A DNA stretch of 64,000 nucleotides from ZAX-1 sp046533095 (GCA_046533095.1 JAJQRA010000034.1:124001-188000), one strand, 5' to 3'; positions 28,050-37,547 are shown, counted from the stretch's first letter. Notes: generated from the letters alone by a model not told the origin. Numbers and translations: made by a program.

Positions 28050-28715
28050 GTGGCATTGTATGATGTGAGAGAAATAGAGGTTATCTATGGAAAAGGAGAT
28101 CTGCAGGTACAGGCAGTCGCTTCTCTTTCCATGCAGATAGAGGAAAAAGAAACCGTAGCCGTGACAGGCCCTTCCGGTGCAGGCAAGAGTACATTGCTGT
28201 ATGCGCTAAGTGGGCTTGAGAAAGTGACAAGCGGAGAAGTGTTTTATCAAGGAGATGATATAGCACGGTTGACGCATGAGGAACTTGCCAAGTTGCGCCT
28301 GCATCATTTCGGATTTGTATTTCAGAGCTTTCATCTGCTGTCCGACATGACTGTTCGTGACAATATATGGCTACCGGCAATTATGAAAGGCGGAACAGTA
28401 GATATGGAGCTGTTTCATGAAATTATTGCAGATTTGAAATTGGAAGAACAGCTAGAACATCTAGCCGGACAATTATCAGGGGGTGAACAGCAGAGGGCGT
28501 CGATAGCAAGGGCGTTGATGAATAAGCCCAAGGTGCTTTTTGCGGATGAACCAACAGGAAATTTGGACAGCGCAAATGGAGCCAAAGTATTCGAACTGCT
28601 ATTTTTATGTGCGAAAAAATATGGGCAAACCTTAGTATATGTGACACACGATAAGGAAAAGGCGCAAATGGCAGAACGACAAGTAGTGATGAAGGACGGT
28701 GCTTTAGTTGAGTGA
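28050..28715 (+). CDS. ABC transporter ATP-binding protein (MacB/LolD type)
   Basis: A 221-residue ATPase of the type that pairs with FtsX-like permeases. It shows Walker A GPSGAGKST, Q-loop FVFQSFHLL, signature LSGGEQQRASIARAL, Walker B VLFADEPTGNLDS and H-loop VTHDKE. GTG 28050 is chosen because GAAAGGAG precedes it by seven bases; an upstream in-frame GTG at 27963 would add 29 atypical residues. It overlaps the permease start by 8 bases. Confidence 0.93.
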   Translation: MALYDVREIEVIYGKGDLQVQAVASLSMQIEEKETVAVTGPSGAGKSTLLYALSGLEKVTSGEVFYQGDDIARLTHEELAKLRLHHFGFVFQSFHLLSDMTVRDNIWLPAIMKGGTVDMELFHEIIADLKLEEQLEHLAGQLSGGEQQRASIARALMNKPKVLFADEPTGNLDSANGAKVFELLFLCAKKYGQTLVYVTHDKEKAQMAERQVVMKDGALVE

Positions 28716-31191
28716 GATAAGAAAGGGCATATTCATTGCGAAACTTTTTTTCCGCAAGAAAAAGGATATGTGCAGAATCGTTAGCACAACGGCTTTTTCT
28801 GTTTTCATTATTGTGTCGGCATTGCTGCTCATTAAGATGGGCGAAGTGGTGGCATTGGATGCAATATATGATACATATGGGAAATATACAATTTCAATTG
28901 AAGGAGAAACATCGGCGATTTACGAGCAAGTAGAAGCAGATGTACAAGTGGAAGATTCTATTCGAATCACAGAGAAAATGTTTGAAAAAGACGGATGCGA
29001 GTATACAGTTTATTATGCTTCCTCCCAAATAAACGAATTTAAAAATATTACAATTGTAGAAGGGGGTTTTCCGGTAGCTAGAAATGAGGTTCTGATTGAG
29101 CGAAGCTATCTGTTTCATCTGGGGATAGCAGAAGACGAGATGATAGGAACGACAATCACGTTGCCTATAGACCAAGGAAAAGGTGGTTTTGATTCGTCCA
29201 TGCAGGCTGTAGTGACTGGAATTATTTCCGTGCATGAGGTGATGGAACCGGCATGGGGAGCCCGCAGTGTTGTTGTGGTTTTTCCGGAAGATGCAGGTGC
29301 GTGCAATAAACTGCTGATACAGCTTAAGTCGGTAAAGGACTATAAACAGATTGCCGCTCGTATGACGCGGCAGTATGGGGTAAACGAAGAGACCTGCTAT
29401 GTGAATTTTAATCTGTTGATGGCCCTTGGTATACCGCTAGGTCAGAGCCAATTTGATGTGAATGGGTGGCAGTATGGTCTTGTGTTTGCCATTATGCTGT
29501 TTTGCTCGACTGTTATTTTGCTCAATTATCTTAAAATCATGCTATATCATCATTCTGCACAGATTGTGACATTGAATCTGCTTGGTATTTCAAGGCGAAT
29601 GATTGGAAGTGGATTAATTGTGTCTGCAATGATATCCATGTTGATTGGCATGGGAATTGGCATTGCATGTGGAATAGCTGGAGTTGGTTTGTATTTTTCC
29701 AAACAGAAAGAAATCGGTGAGGCATTCTACTTTGTGATGCAGAATTTTCCGCTTAAAACAATGATGTTTAGTATTGTAGGATATCTTGTGGTGGCGATGT
29801 TGACCATAATTCCTATCGTGTGCCATATCAAAAAAATTTCTTCATACCGTATGGTGCAGGCAGTCGGGAAAAGCAAAAAAAACCGGCACAATAGACATCT
29901 GCTAAAAGCAAAAACAAAGTTCGTGATCATTCGATTTGCATATGACAGCATAGTTAAAAATCAAGTATCTTTTTTTGCCACAGTAGCTGCACTGTCCATT
30001 GCGACTGCAATGTTGACCATTGGAATTTTCCAGACAAAGGTAAATATTTCCTTGCTTGGACATGATCCGGGCATGGACTATAAAGTAGCATTTTTGTCGG
30101 ATTATGCACTGGAAGAAGGCACAATGAAAGAAAATGTAGAAGCTATTTACCAGGAATTGTCGGATATGACGCAATTGCTTCGTATCTATCCGATATATAC
30201 GAGCTGGAATAAGGTCGATATAGACAAAAAGATGCTGCCAAAAGCCTATATTAAATATCTAAGCCAGTCAGTAATGAACAAAATGTCACTAGCGTATGGA
30301 AGGAGAGAGAGTATTCCGCTGGTTATTACCATATTGGGGTACAATCAAAAACAGCTGCAGGAACTCTACGCACTGAATGGATTAACGCAGGAAGCAAGCC
30401 TTGGAGATGACGAGGTGGTTTTATTAAACCAGACACTTCCTTATCGAGGGGAGGAAGGGTTTGCGTTAAATGTTAAAGATATAGATACGATTGACTTGAA
30501 TCTGGAAGTAATTTCAAGTGGAGAACGAATACATGATTTTAATGTGAAAACTACGGTAGAGAGGTTGGCAATTTATCCACAGGACCTCTACAGCTACAAT
30601 ACGATTTGCGTGGTTATCAATGAAGCGGCCTATCAAAAATGGTGCAGTTTAGAAGTACCCAATGAATTTTACATTAAACTGCAGTCGGGGACGGACAAGA
30701 ACAAGGCACGGATGGAGAGTTTGTTGGCAAGGGAAGAAATTGACGAAGTTTCAAAACCGGCAGAAATGGAAAGAGAAGTTATAGAAGAAACCAGATTTCT
30801 AAAGGGCAAATACATTGCATTCTTCGTACTCACGTTGATGATTGTCGCCATTGTTTTAACCAGTACATTGGCAATGCGGATTTATACAAAAAAATTAGAA
30901 TATATATTGCTTAGGACAATCGGATTGCCCCTTACAAAATTGGCACATATGATACATTATGAAATTTTTGGGATTTTTTTATGTAGTGAATTTTTGGCAT
31001 ATGCCATAACTTATATCGGAACGTTTTATATACAGACGGAAAACTTGGCAGAAGCAGGGAAATATTCCTATAAGTTTCCTTATCCGTTATTTTTTATGGC
31101 AAGCGGTATTGTATTTCTAGTACTATGTTTGATCAGTATACCTACCGTAAAACGGTTTAAACAAATGAATATTAGTAGCTTGATGAGGTAG
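28708..31191 (+). CDS. FtsX-like ABC transporter permease
   Basis: An 827-residue membrane protein with a TTG start overlapping the ATPase gene. There are two FtsX repeats. Membrane segment 1 (about 25-48) is followed by an extracytoplasmic loop to about 250 and three helices (250-375). A second first-helix at about 425-450 is followed by another loop and three helices at 705-820. This is the standard ten-helix layout of BceB/MacB-like permeases for peptide export or antibiotic resistance. The substrate is unknown. No adjacent two-component system is present. Confidence 0.9.
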   Translation: MSEIRKGIFIAKLFFRKKKDMCRIVSTTAFSVFIIVSALLLIKMGEVVALDAIYDTYGKYTISIEGETSAIYEQVEADVQVEDSIRITEKMFEKDGCEYTVYYASSQINEFKNITIVEGGFPVARNEVLIERSYLFHLGIAEDEMIGTTITLPIDQGKGGFDSSMQAVVTGIISVHEVMEPAWGARSVVVVFPEDAGACNKLLIQLKSVKDYKQIAARMTRQYGVNEETCYVNFNLLMALGIPLGQSQFDVNGWQYGLVFAIMLFCSTVILLNYLKIMLYHHSAQIVTLNLLGISRRMIGSGLIVSAMISMLIGMGIGIACGIAGVGLYFSKQKEIGEAFYFVMQNFPLKTMMFSIVGYLVVAMLTIIPIVCHIKKISSYRMVQAVGKSKKNRHNRHLLKAKTKFVIIRFAYDSIVKNQVSFFATVAALSIATAMLTIGIFQTKVNISLLGHDPGMDYKVAFLSDYALEEGTMKENVEAIYQELSDMTQLLRIYPIYTSWNKVDIDKKMLPKAYIKYLSQSVMNKMSLAYGRRESIPLVITILGYNQKQLQELYALNGLTQEASLGDDEVVLLNQTLPYRGEEGFALNVKDIDTIDLNLEVISSGERIHDFNVKTTVERLAIYPQDLYSYNTICVVINEAAYQKWCSLEVPNEFYIKLQSGTDKNKARMESLLAREEIDEVSKPAEMEREVIEETRFLKGKYIAFFVLTLMIVAIVLTSTLAMRIYTKKLEYILLRTIGLPLTKLAHMIHYEIFGIFLCSEFLAYAITYIGTFYIQTENLAEAGKYSYKFPYPLFFMASGIVFLVLCLISIPTVKRFKQMNISSLMR

Positions 31192-31543
31192 TATCAAGAT
31201 TAGTTGATTATAAGGCCTTAAAGGCTAGCCGTTTTTCTACTGACCATCCAAAAGCAATAAGGTTGTTAATGCGATTTTAAACGATTTTTATGGCAAGATG
31301 GGTTTGTCCGGCTTTTATGGTCTAATGTGAGGTGCTTTTTATCGCATTTTTAGATGAATTTAATTTAATAAATGGGGGAATTGATTTTTCATTTCAGATG
31401 CCCTATAATAATATCAATTATTATGAACTGGCTAGCGTGCTGCATTAGGATACCAAAAGGATAAAATATGTCAAACATAGTAGGGGACGGTCGATGTACT
31501 GCATCATTGGTATTTAGACGAGGTTAGAAGTAAGGGAGGACGT
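31192..31543. other. 352-base intergenic region
   Basis: After the permease stop there is GGCTAGCCGTTTTT, a weak terminator-like motif (about 31224-31238). A 38-codon frame with a GTG start (31332-31448, ending YYELASVLH) lacks a ribosome site and is not called. No convincing promoter for the Fic gene was seen. Confidence 0.4.
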
Positions 31544-32272
31544 ATGAAGCAGGGATTATTGAAATTATTACAGGAAGAAAAAGAGATGCGCTTAAAGGGT
31601 AGCCTGTACCATCAGACACAGATTAAACTTGCTTTTAACTCCAACCGGATGGAGGGGAACCGCTTGTCAGAGGATCAGATCCGGTATATTTTTGAAACGA
31701 ATATCGTTCACGTAGAGCAAAAAGAAGTTGCAAACGCAGATGACGTCATCGAAACAGGGAATCATTTTTCCTGCTTTGATTATATGCTTATGCATGCAGC
31801 AGAGGATTTATCGGAGGAAATGCTCAAAGAGTTTCATCGGTGCTTAAAAAGGAATACTTCAGATGAAAGGAAAGTGTGGTTTCTAGTTGGAGATTACAAG
31901 ACAAGGCCTAATATGGCCGGAGATATGAAAACGACGGCACCAGGCGATGTGGAATGTGAAATCAGAAAACTGCTTGCCGCTTACGCTCAGAAAACAATCA
32001 TTACTATGGAAGATATTGTGGATTTCCATCACAAATTTGAAAGAATCCACCCTTTTTCAGATGGAAATGGCCGTGTAGGAAGGATGATTATGTTCAAGGA
32101 GTGCTTAAAATATGATATTCTCCCTTTTATCATTGGACATGAACAGAGGCTGGTTTATTATAGCGGATTAAAAGAATTTGATTCCAAAAAAGGATCCCTG
32201 ATGAATATATGCCTATCGGCACAGGATCAATATGGACTGTTGGCAGAGGATTTTTTTCCAGATTTGAATTAG
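31544..32272 (+). CDS. Fic-domain protein (probable AMP-transferase)
   Basis: The 242-residue protein carries the full Fic motif HPFSDGNGRVGR with catalytic His about 169, so it should transfer AMP or a similar group to a hydroxyl side chain. An N-terminal SNRMEG (Ser33-Gly38) fits the class II inhibitory helix [S/T]xxxE[G/N], whose Glu would block the active site until released. It is a single-domain enzyme with no DNA-binding region. ATG follows AGGGAGGAC. The patatin gene begins 25 bases after its stop, so the two are probably co-transcribed. The target is unknown. Confidence 0.92.
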   Translation: MKQGLLKLLQEEKEMRLKGSLYHQTQIKLAFNSNRMEGNRLSEDQIRYIFETNIVHVEQKEVANADDVIETGNHFSCFDYMLMHAAEDLSEEMLKEFHRCLKRNTSDERKVWFLVGDYKTRPNMAGDMKTTAPGDVECEIRKLLAAYAQKTIITMEDIVDFHHKFERIHPFSDGNGRVGRMIMFKECLKYDILPFIIGHEQRLVYYSGLKEFDSKKGSLMNICLSAQDQYGLLAEDFFPDLN

Positions 32273-32297
32273 AATGTAATCAGAAATGAGGTGAAGT

Positions 32298-33599
32298 ATG
32301 AAAAGAGCGATTGCCCTGTGTGGGGGAGGCACGAAGGGGATTTATGAACTTGGCGTATGGAAGGCATTGCTTGAATTGGGTATTGATTACCAGATTGTGA
32401 CAGGGACATCCATTGGCGCGATTAATGGAGCACTTATGGCGACAAGAGAGTATGAGTTGGCTGTTGAATTGTGGAATGCAATCCGAATGGAAGATGTGAT
32501 CGTAGACGGTGTCAATTTGACGACTACAATTGAGGGAATGTACAATCAAAGAGAAGCAATCCGCCCATTTTTAAAAAAATATGTGAAAAAGAAAGGCGCT
32601 GATATTTCACCTTTCCTAGAATTCATCGAACGTCAAATTGACGAGGAGAAACTTCGCAAATCTGATATCGACTATGGTCTTGTGACCGTTCTTTTTTCTT
32701 CGCTAAAGGCGTTGGAATTGACAAAAGAGCAGATTCCCGATGGAAAATTAAAGGATTACATCATGGCATCCTCATCTATCTTCCCCCTTTTTCCAATGCA
32801 TAAAATGAATGGCGAATTGTATTTGGACGGCTGTTATCATGATAATCTTCCCATCGATCTTGCGCTAAAAATGGGGGCAGATGAAGTGATTGCGGTTGAT
32901 TTGCATACGTTCCCGATACATCCAAATTATGTAAACAAACCATATATAACCTATATTAAGCCAAGCCGTTCCCTTGGGACGATTTTAAATTTTGATCGAA
33001 CGATATTAGATGGGAACGCTAGACTGGGATACTATGATGCAATGAAAACATTCGGGAAATTAACTGGCTTTTCCTATTGGTTTTACAAGGATAGCCTAGC
33101 TTTATTTCAAGATAAAATAGTTGAATTTGTAACCAAAGCGGCACGGACAGAGTCTTATCTGGCAAAGGGCACATTTAATAAAATTGTAAAGCCGGGAGAT
33201 GGCAAACGGCTTTGTAGTACAATCGAAGAATTTATTGTAAACGGAAAACGAAATTATACGAGGGAAGAATATTTCTTAAGTGCTGCAGAAATTTGTGGAA
33301 CGATATTTCAGATAGAACAAAAGAAGCTGTGGAGGATGGAGCAGTATATAGAAAATTTGAAGACCTGTATCCAAATAGAAGAAGCATATCCGGATATTGT
33401 TATTTTTAATCGAAAGAAAACAGTGGAGTTTGCCTCTAAATTGGCTGAATTAAAAATTCGCCGTGACAGTGCCTATATTACAGGGTGTATATTTTATGCT
33501 TACCGCAAGAGGAAAATTGACCATGCGGAACAATTAGGACTATTGGCTTTCTTGCCACTTGAATTGGTGGCGGCGCTATTTTTATTAACGGTATCCTAA
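32298..33599 (+). CDS. Patatin-like phospholipase
   Basis: A 433-residue cytosolic lipid acyl hydrolase. The oxyanion loop GGGTKGIYELG, nucleophile elbow GTSIG (Ser about 38) and catalytic Asp in DGCYHD (about 177) are all present. The patatin domain spans about 1-280. The remaining C-terminal 150 residues are helical and unassigned, ending in a hydrophobic stretch LPLELVAALFLLTVS. ATG follows ATGAGGTG. The last 45 bases of the gene are the first copy of a tandem array that continues past the stop codon, so the C-terminus lies in a duplication-prone tract. Confidence 0.92.
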   Translation: MKRAIALCGGGTKGIYELGVWKALLELGIDYQIVTGTSIGAINGALMATREYELAVELWNAIRMEDVIVDGVNLTTTIEGMYNQREAIRPFLKKYVKKKGADISPFLEFIERQIDEEKLRKSDIDYGLVTVLFSSLKALELTKEQIPDGKLKDYIMASSSIFPLFPMHKMNGELYLDGCYHDNLPIDLALKMGADEVIAVDLHTFPIHPNYVNKPYITYIKPSRSLGTILNFDRTILDGNARLGYYDAMKTFGKLTGFSYWFYKDSLALFQDKIVEFVTKAARTESYLAKGTFNKIVKPGDGKRLCSTIEEFIVNGKRNYTREEYFLSAAEICGTIFQIEQKKLWRMEQYIENLKTCIQIEEAYPDIVIFNRKKTVEFASKLAELKIRRDSAYITGCIFYAYRKRKIDHAEQLGLLAFLPLELVAALFLLTVS

Positions 33600-33808
33600 G
33601 GAGCAGCCAATATAGTACACGATTGCACTTGAATGGGTGTAGCTGTTTTTGCTAACCGTATTCTAACGAGTAGCCAATATAGTATATGATTGCCACTTGA
33701 ATTGGCGGTGGCGCTATTTTTATTAATAGTATCCTAAGGAGTAGCCAATAGAGGATACGATTGCCACTTGAATTGGTGGCGGCACTATTTTTGTTAACCG
33801 TATTTTGA
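33552..33808 (+). repeat. About 3.7 tandem copies (68-71 bp) beginning in the patatin gene 3' end
   Basis: Units start near 33552, 33622, 33690 and 33761. Each carries CCACTTGAATTGG(T/C)GG (diverged in copy 2), a T-run after it, TATCCTAAGG-like words and AGCCAATA. The first copy encodes the patatin C-terminus and stop. GCCAC/GTGGC plus the T-run could act as repeated weak terminators. Confidence 0.85.
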
Positions 33809-33851
33809 TTATTGCATATAATATAGTGATGTTGAACGTGGGAGATTCATA

Positions 33852-34553
33852 GTGGACTATAGACAAGGGCAGTTTTATCATATGCAGAACAATCAATCTG
33901 CGAAAATGCCTTTTTATATGACTTATCCGATGCAAAATATGCTATTGGAAGAAGCAGAATATGAAAGGGATATACAACGATTACGGGGACTCTACCCAAA
34001 GGAAGTATGCGATATCCATAAGTATGTGGAAGAGGAATGCGATAAAATGGAGTACGATGGTAGCTTGATGTTTGATGAGTACCCTGACAGGTTGATGCTA
34101 AGAAAAATAATTGACCGCATTTACAATAGTGTAAACAGCAATCTAAAGTTAAATGAAAAGAAGTTAAATGAACGCAAATACAGCGAAGAAAAGTTCAATG
34201 AACGAAAGTATCACAAAGAAAAATTTGATGGGGAAAACTTCAATGAGCAAAAATTTGAAGAAGAACCATATGGTGAATTGATTGCAGAGGAACTAAGAAC
34301 CGTAGGGCGTGGGAGACCACACGGCTTTGGAGAAAGAGAGAGGCTAGGCTTACGTGGTTTTGAGGAAAGAGAACGATTAGAACCATACGATTTTGTCGAA
34401 AGAGAACGCTTCGGACATCACCACCACCATCCATTCCCAGGAAGGCCATGGTATCCGGATAATCCGGGCGTACGCGATATCATTGAAATATTGCTGTATC
34501 AAGAAATGTATAATAGAAGATGTAGGCATAAACGATGCCGCAGATGGTGGTAA
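33852..34553 (+). CDS. Hypothetical protein with charged repeats and His-rich tail
   Basis: 233 residues from a GTG start behind GTGGGAG. The N-terminal 90 residues include YPKEVCDIHKYVEEECDKME and DEYPDRLMLRKIIDRIY, a pattern I associate with small Lachnospiraceae proteins of unknown function. The centre is a degenerate NERKYSEEKF-type repeat, followed by an RGF/ERER repeat and HHHHHPFPGRP. The C-terminus is Arg/Cys-rich (RRCRHKRCRRWW). No signal peptide is present. A coat or spore role is possible but not shown. A terminator follows. Confidence 0.65.
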   Translation: MDYRQGQFYHMQNNQSAKMPFYMTYPMQNMLLEEAEYERDIQRLRGLYPKEVCDIHKYVEEECDKMEYDGSLMFDEYPDRLMLRKIIDRIYNSVNSNLKLNEKKLNERKYSEEKFNERKYHKEKFDGENFNEQKFEEEPYGELIAEELRTVGRGRPHGFGERERLGLRGFEERERLEPYDFVERERFGHHHHHPFPGRPWYPDNPGVRDIIEILLYQEMYNRRCRHKRCRRWW

Positions 34554-34572
34554 GAAGAATCAATTGACTCAT

Positions 34573-34625
34573 AAAAATACACTGCGTACAGTAGCTATAT
34601 GCTTGCTGTATACAGTGTATTTTTT
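34573..34625. terminator. Bidirectional terminator between convergent genes
   Basis: AAAAATACACTG (34573-34584) pairs with CAGTGTATTTTT (34613-34624); TACAG/CTGTA forms an inner hairpin. The A-run and T-run serve both strands, matching convergent genes ending at 34553 and 34631. Confidence 0.9.
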
Positions 34626-34630
34626 AACGA

Positions 34631-35917
34631 TTATAAATTATTATACAAATCTTCTATCAGCGTTAACGCCCCTTTATACCCGCTGTAAGTGCGGTTGAGA
34701 ACAAGGCGATCCGAGATAGGAAATGACATGACGTGGCATTGAAGGTTTTTCTCAAGAGCCACCTCCTGCTCTAATGTGCTTCCAATCAGTAAGGTGATGT
34801 CATTATATTCTTTGATTTTTTCTCGAATGTCAAAATGATCGGATAAAAAAAATACATCGGGGGCTTTTGCGTAGGTGAGCGAAGTAATTTGCTCTTTAAT
34901 ATACGTTTTATCGCTGTCGCTCCAAATTGGATCGCTTACAATCGTCACAACGGGTGAGAAACTGTAGTCGTTTGCCAAAAAGCGTGTTATCCCCACCGCT
35001 GTGCTCGCATCGCCAACAACGGCAAAGCGTTTCCAGCTTAAAGCTCCGATAATGCCTTCAAAATAGTTGTAAACATATGCTTCTTCCTCGTGAATCACTT
35101 TTTTAACAAGTGCTTCATCTAAAGAGAGGGCTTCGCCTACTTGACGCAAAAGTTTTGAAGTTTCAGGCGCACCTATCGGCAATCCCGGAAAGCGCAATGT
35201 AGGGATGCCAAAGCGTTCTTCATACTGTTTGGCAGCTTTCTTTAGTAGCCAAGGGCTGATAATGATATTTAAAGCCGCGGCACCTGATGTGCGGACATTG
35301 TTGATGCCTTGATTCTCGGTAAAAAAGGTATTGACTTCTAGCCCTAATTTGCGTAAGATGCGGGCTAATTCCTCGAGTGTGCCTGACCAATGTGGATCGT
35401 GATATGGAATGATGCCAAGCAGGTTGACAAGATTTGGCCTGCGTTCTATGCCATCCTCAACAATATAGTCAAGCAATGCTAAAATGGCAGTTTCATATCC
35501 GAGCAAGCTATCGCCTGCAAAACCCGGGGTGGTGATTGGGTAGACTGGAAGCCCTTTGTCGGAAAATTCTTTGGTAATACTTGCAATATCATCGCCGATA
35601 ATACCGGCAGTACAGCCGGTGAGGACAAAATAGGCATCGGCATCAATAATTTCAATAGCACCCGAAATTTCATCGCGAAGCTTATTTTCACCACCGAATA
35701 CAACTTCACGTTCAAGCATATTTGAACATGGAGTAGATACGTTGGATAAAAAAAATGGGGAACGAAGTCCTGCTTGCCCCGCCTCTCCGACAGAAGTCTG
35801 CATACAGCAGCCAGGGCCGGAATGATAGATTGGACAGACCTTATTGATTGCATTTAAAACATTATTGACACCGCCGAGGACACAAGTTCCCCGTGGGGAT
35901 TCAACTACATTAGACAT
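34631..35917 (-). CDS. Nitrogenase component 1-type oxidoreductase, NifK-like subunit
   Basis: The 428-residue protein is in the NifD/K superfamily and is the smaller partner. Cys12 (GTCVLGG), Cys37 (GPGCCMQ) and Cys102 (LTGCTAGIIGDDI) align by spacing with the three P-cluster cysteines of NifK. It lacks the N-terminal extension of true NifK and has no cofactor-type Cys in its middle. The gene lies nine bases after the larger subunit gene, so they are an operon and should form a heterotetramer. No nifH, nifB or nifE/N-like gene is in the window. The substrate is unknown; dinitrogen reduction should not be assumed. Confidence 0.88.
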   Translation of the reverse strand: MSNVVESPRGTCVLGGVNNVLNAINKVCPIYHSGPGCCMQTSVGEAGQAGLRSPFFLSNVSTPCSNMLEREVVFGGENKLRDEISGAIEIIDADAYFVLTGCTAGIIGDDIASITKEFSDKGLPVYPITTPGFAGDSLLGYETAILALLDYIVEDGIERRPNLVNLLGIIPYHDPHWSGTLEELARILRKLGLEVNTFFTENQGINNVRTSGAAALNIIISPWLLKKAAKQYEERFGIPTLRFPGLPIGAPETSKLLRQVGEALSLDEALVKKVIHEEEAYVYNYFEGIIGALSWKRFAVVGDASTAVGITRFLANDYSFSPVVTIVSDPIWSDSDKTYIKEQITSLTYAKAPDVFFLSDHFDIREKIKEYNDITLLIGSTLEQEVALEKNLQCHVMSFPISDRLVLNRTYSGYKGALTLIEDLYNNL

Positions 35918-35926
35918 ATCTAAACC

Positions 35927-37369
35927 TCAATCCTCCTTTATGTACGAAAATGGATCGGTTTCGTACCATGACTGTTTGTAAGGTAAACGTGCATAAGCGC
36001 TTAAATTGCGGTTAAAGCCCGGATTTTGTGCTTGATCGGCAATTTTGTTGCCAAGATATAGAATACCATCGTAGCCCATTGTAGCACGTTTTGGGTCAAG
36101 TACATGTGTAGTCGGAATTCCAAATCGGGCAGACCAAGATGGCACGCCAATGAAAATATCGGGCTTTAATCTGTTGACTAGATTTACTTGCTCAAATGGT
36201 TGCATGTTGGCAACGTCTACCACGTAATCCGTGTGGATGCCGTTTAGGTATTCGATGTCAATTTGTGCATCAATATCGTAGGTGGGCGTTTCAAGACCTA
36301 CAAGCTCCATTCCAAAATCGTCAATGAGTGCGGCGGCGGCAAACGAACGCCCTGTCCCTCCACAGATAAATACCCGTTTACCCGAAAGACGCTTTTTGAT
36401 GTCTGCAAGCAAAGGAAAGACACGTTGATGCTCCTTTTCGATGTACTCACGAGCGAGATCTTCTTTGCCGAGCAAAGAGGCGATGCCCAAAAACCATTTG
36501 TCTGTGTTGCGTACTCCGATTGGCATAACAGTGTGTGCATATGGAATGCCATATTTTTGGTCTAACTCCTTCATAAATTCATCGGCAAATACCTTACAAA
36601 TAGAAGTTGATGCTTCTGCAGATGGAATTTGACGGATTTTTTCGAGTGAACTGTAAAATGGTATGTAGTTAACCGTAGATCCTAAAAGTCCAAGCATTCT
36701 CTCAATTTCCAATTGATCCGCATAGCTGATTGAAGTTGGGGCAAAGAGGTTGACAAGCCCCGCTTGTGTTGGCTGCTTTTCTTTTGGCAATAGATACTTT
36801 TGTATCGCAATAAATGCGGCATCAAAACCGGATGCACAGATTTTCGATTTGAAGCCGTCGCAATTAATGGGTACAAGAATAGCATCGATATCCGGTTGCA
36901 TATTTGCTGCAATAGCCGGTACATCATCGCCAATAATGCCTGAGGCACAAGAGGTGAAAAGGAAAATAACTTTGGGGGAATAACGTTTGACGGCAAGGGA
37001 TATAGCTTCGCGAAGCTTGGCCTCTCCGCCCATGATGACATCGGCTTGGTCAAGGTTTGTGACAATGACACGAGGGCTTTTGACAAGCTTTACCCCTCGG
37101 TGCATCTGCCCAACACGATATCCATCCGCTCCCATGCTCACACATCCGGAGCAACCTTGCGGCGAATGAATGATAAAAACGGAATCCTCCAGTGAAAGTA
37201 CAGCTGAAATACTATTAATTTGTTGACATTGCAGACCCTGACTAAAGCTGCGGTCTGCATTTTTGATACATTTTTTGTCAAAATCGGTTACAACAGCTTG
37301 CCCCGTACTGCCTAAATCGGTAAAAGTATCGGGGCGAGATTCTCGAATACCGGAATATGTTACAGACAT
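35927..37369 (-). CDS. Nitrogenase component 1-type oxidoreductase, NifD-like catalytic subunit
   Basis: The 480-residue protein has Cys48, Cys73 (PQGCSGC) and Cys141 (FTSCASGIIGDDV) at the spacing of the NifD P-cluster ligands (62, 88, 154). Cys258 lies 14 residues before KYGIPY, exactly the distance of the FeMo-cofactor ligand Cys275 from KYGIPW in NifD. His422 (GIPTTHVLDP) is 164 residues later, against 167 between NifD Cys275 and His442. A complex metal cofactor is therefore plausible, unlike in BchN/CfbD-type proteins. ATG follows AGGAGGG. A strong promoter lies about 150 bases upstream. This is probably a group IV-like nitrogenase homologue. Confidence 0.88.
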   Translation of the reverse strand: MSVTYSGIRESRPDTFTDLGSTGQAVVTDFDKKCIKNADRSFSQGLQCQQINSISAVLSLEDSVFIIHSPQGCSGCVSMGADGYRVGQMHRGVKLVKSPRVIVTNLDQADVIMGGEAKLREAISLAVKRYSPKVIFLFTSCASGIIGDDVPAIAANMQPDIDAILVPINCDGFKSKICASGFDAAFIAIQKYLLPKEKQPTQAGLVNLFAPTSISYADQLEIERMLGLLGSTVNYIPFYSSLEKIRQIPSAEASTSICKVFADEFMKELDQKYGIPYAHTVMPIGVRNTDKWFLGIASLLGKEDLAREYIEKEHQRVFPLLADIKKRLSGKRVFICGGTGRSFAAAALIDDFGMELVGLETPTYDIDAQIDIEYLNGIHTDYVVDVANMQPFEQVNLVNRLKPDIFIGVPSWSARFGIPTTHVLDPKRATMGYDGILYLGNKIADQAQNPGFNRNLSAYARLPYKQSWYETDPFSYIKED

Positions 37370-37518
37370 AGCCGCCCTCCTGATGGTAGTGAAATCTTGC
37401 GTTTTCGTTTACTTCATATAATTCATAGTAAATAAATCATAAAAGCAGATAAAACGTAGGAAATAATTTACAGCAACAAACAAAGCATAGTAAATATATA
37501 TTTTTTATAAGCTTTTTT

Positions 37519-37547
37519 AGTATAACGGAACGAAATAGAAAAGTCAA
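37519..37547 (-). promoter_or_regulatory. Strong promoter of the NifDK-like operon
   Basis: On the minus strand, -35 TTGACT (37547-37542) and -10 TATACT (37524-37519), 17-base spacer. The leader of about 140 bases contains two ATTTACTATG words and no riboswitch I recognise. Confidence 0.8.

Noticed and set aside
33552..33808. Possible CRISPR-like array
   Set aside because: Units are contiguous 68-71-bp tandem copies with no distinct repeat/spacer pattern and no cas genes.
34631..37369. True molybdenum nitrogenase
   Set aside because: Subunits lack the NifD/NifK lengths and no nifH, nifE/N or nifB is present; called nitrogenase-like only.
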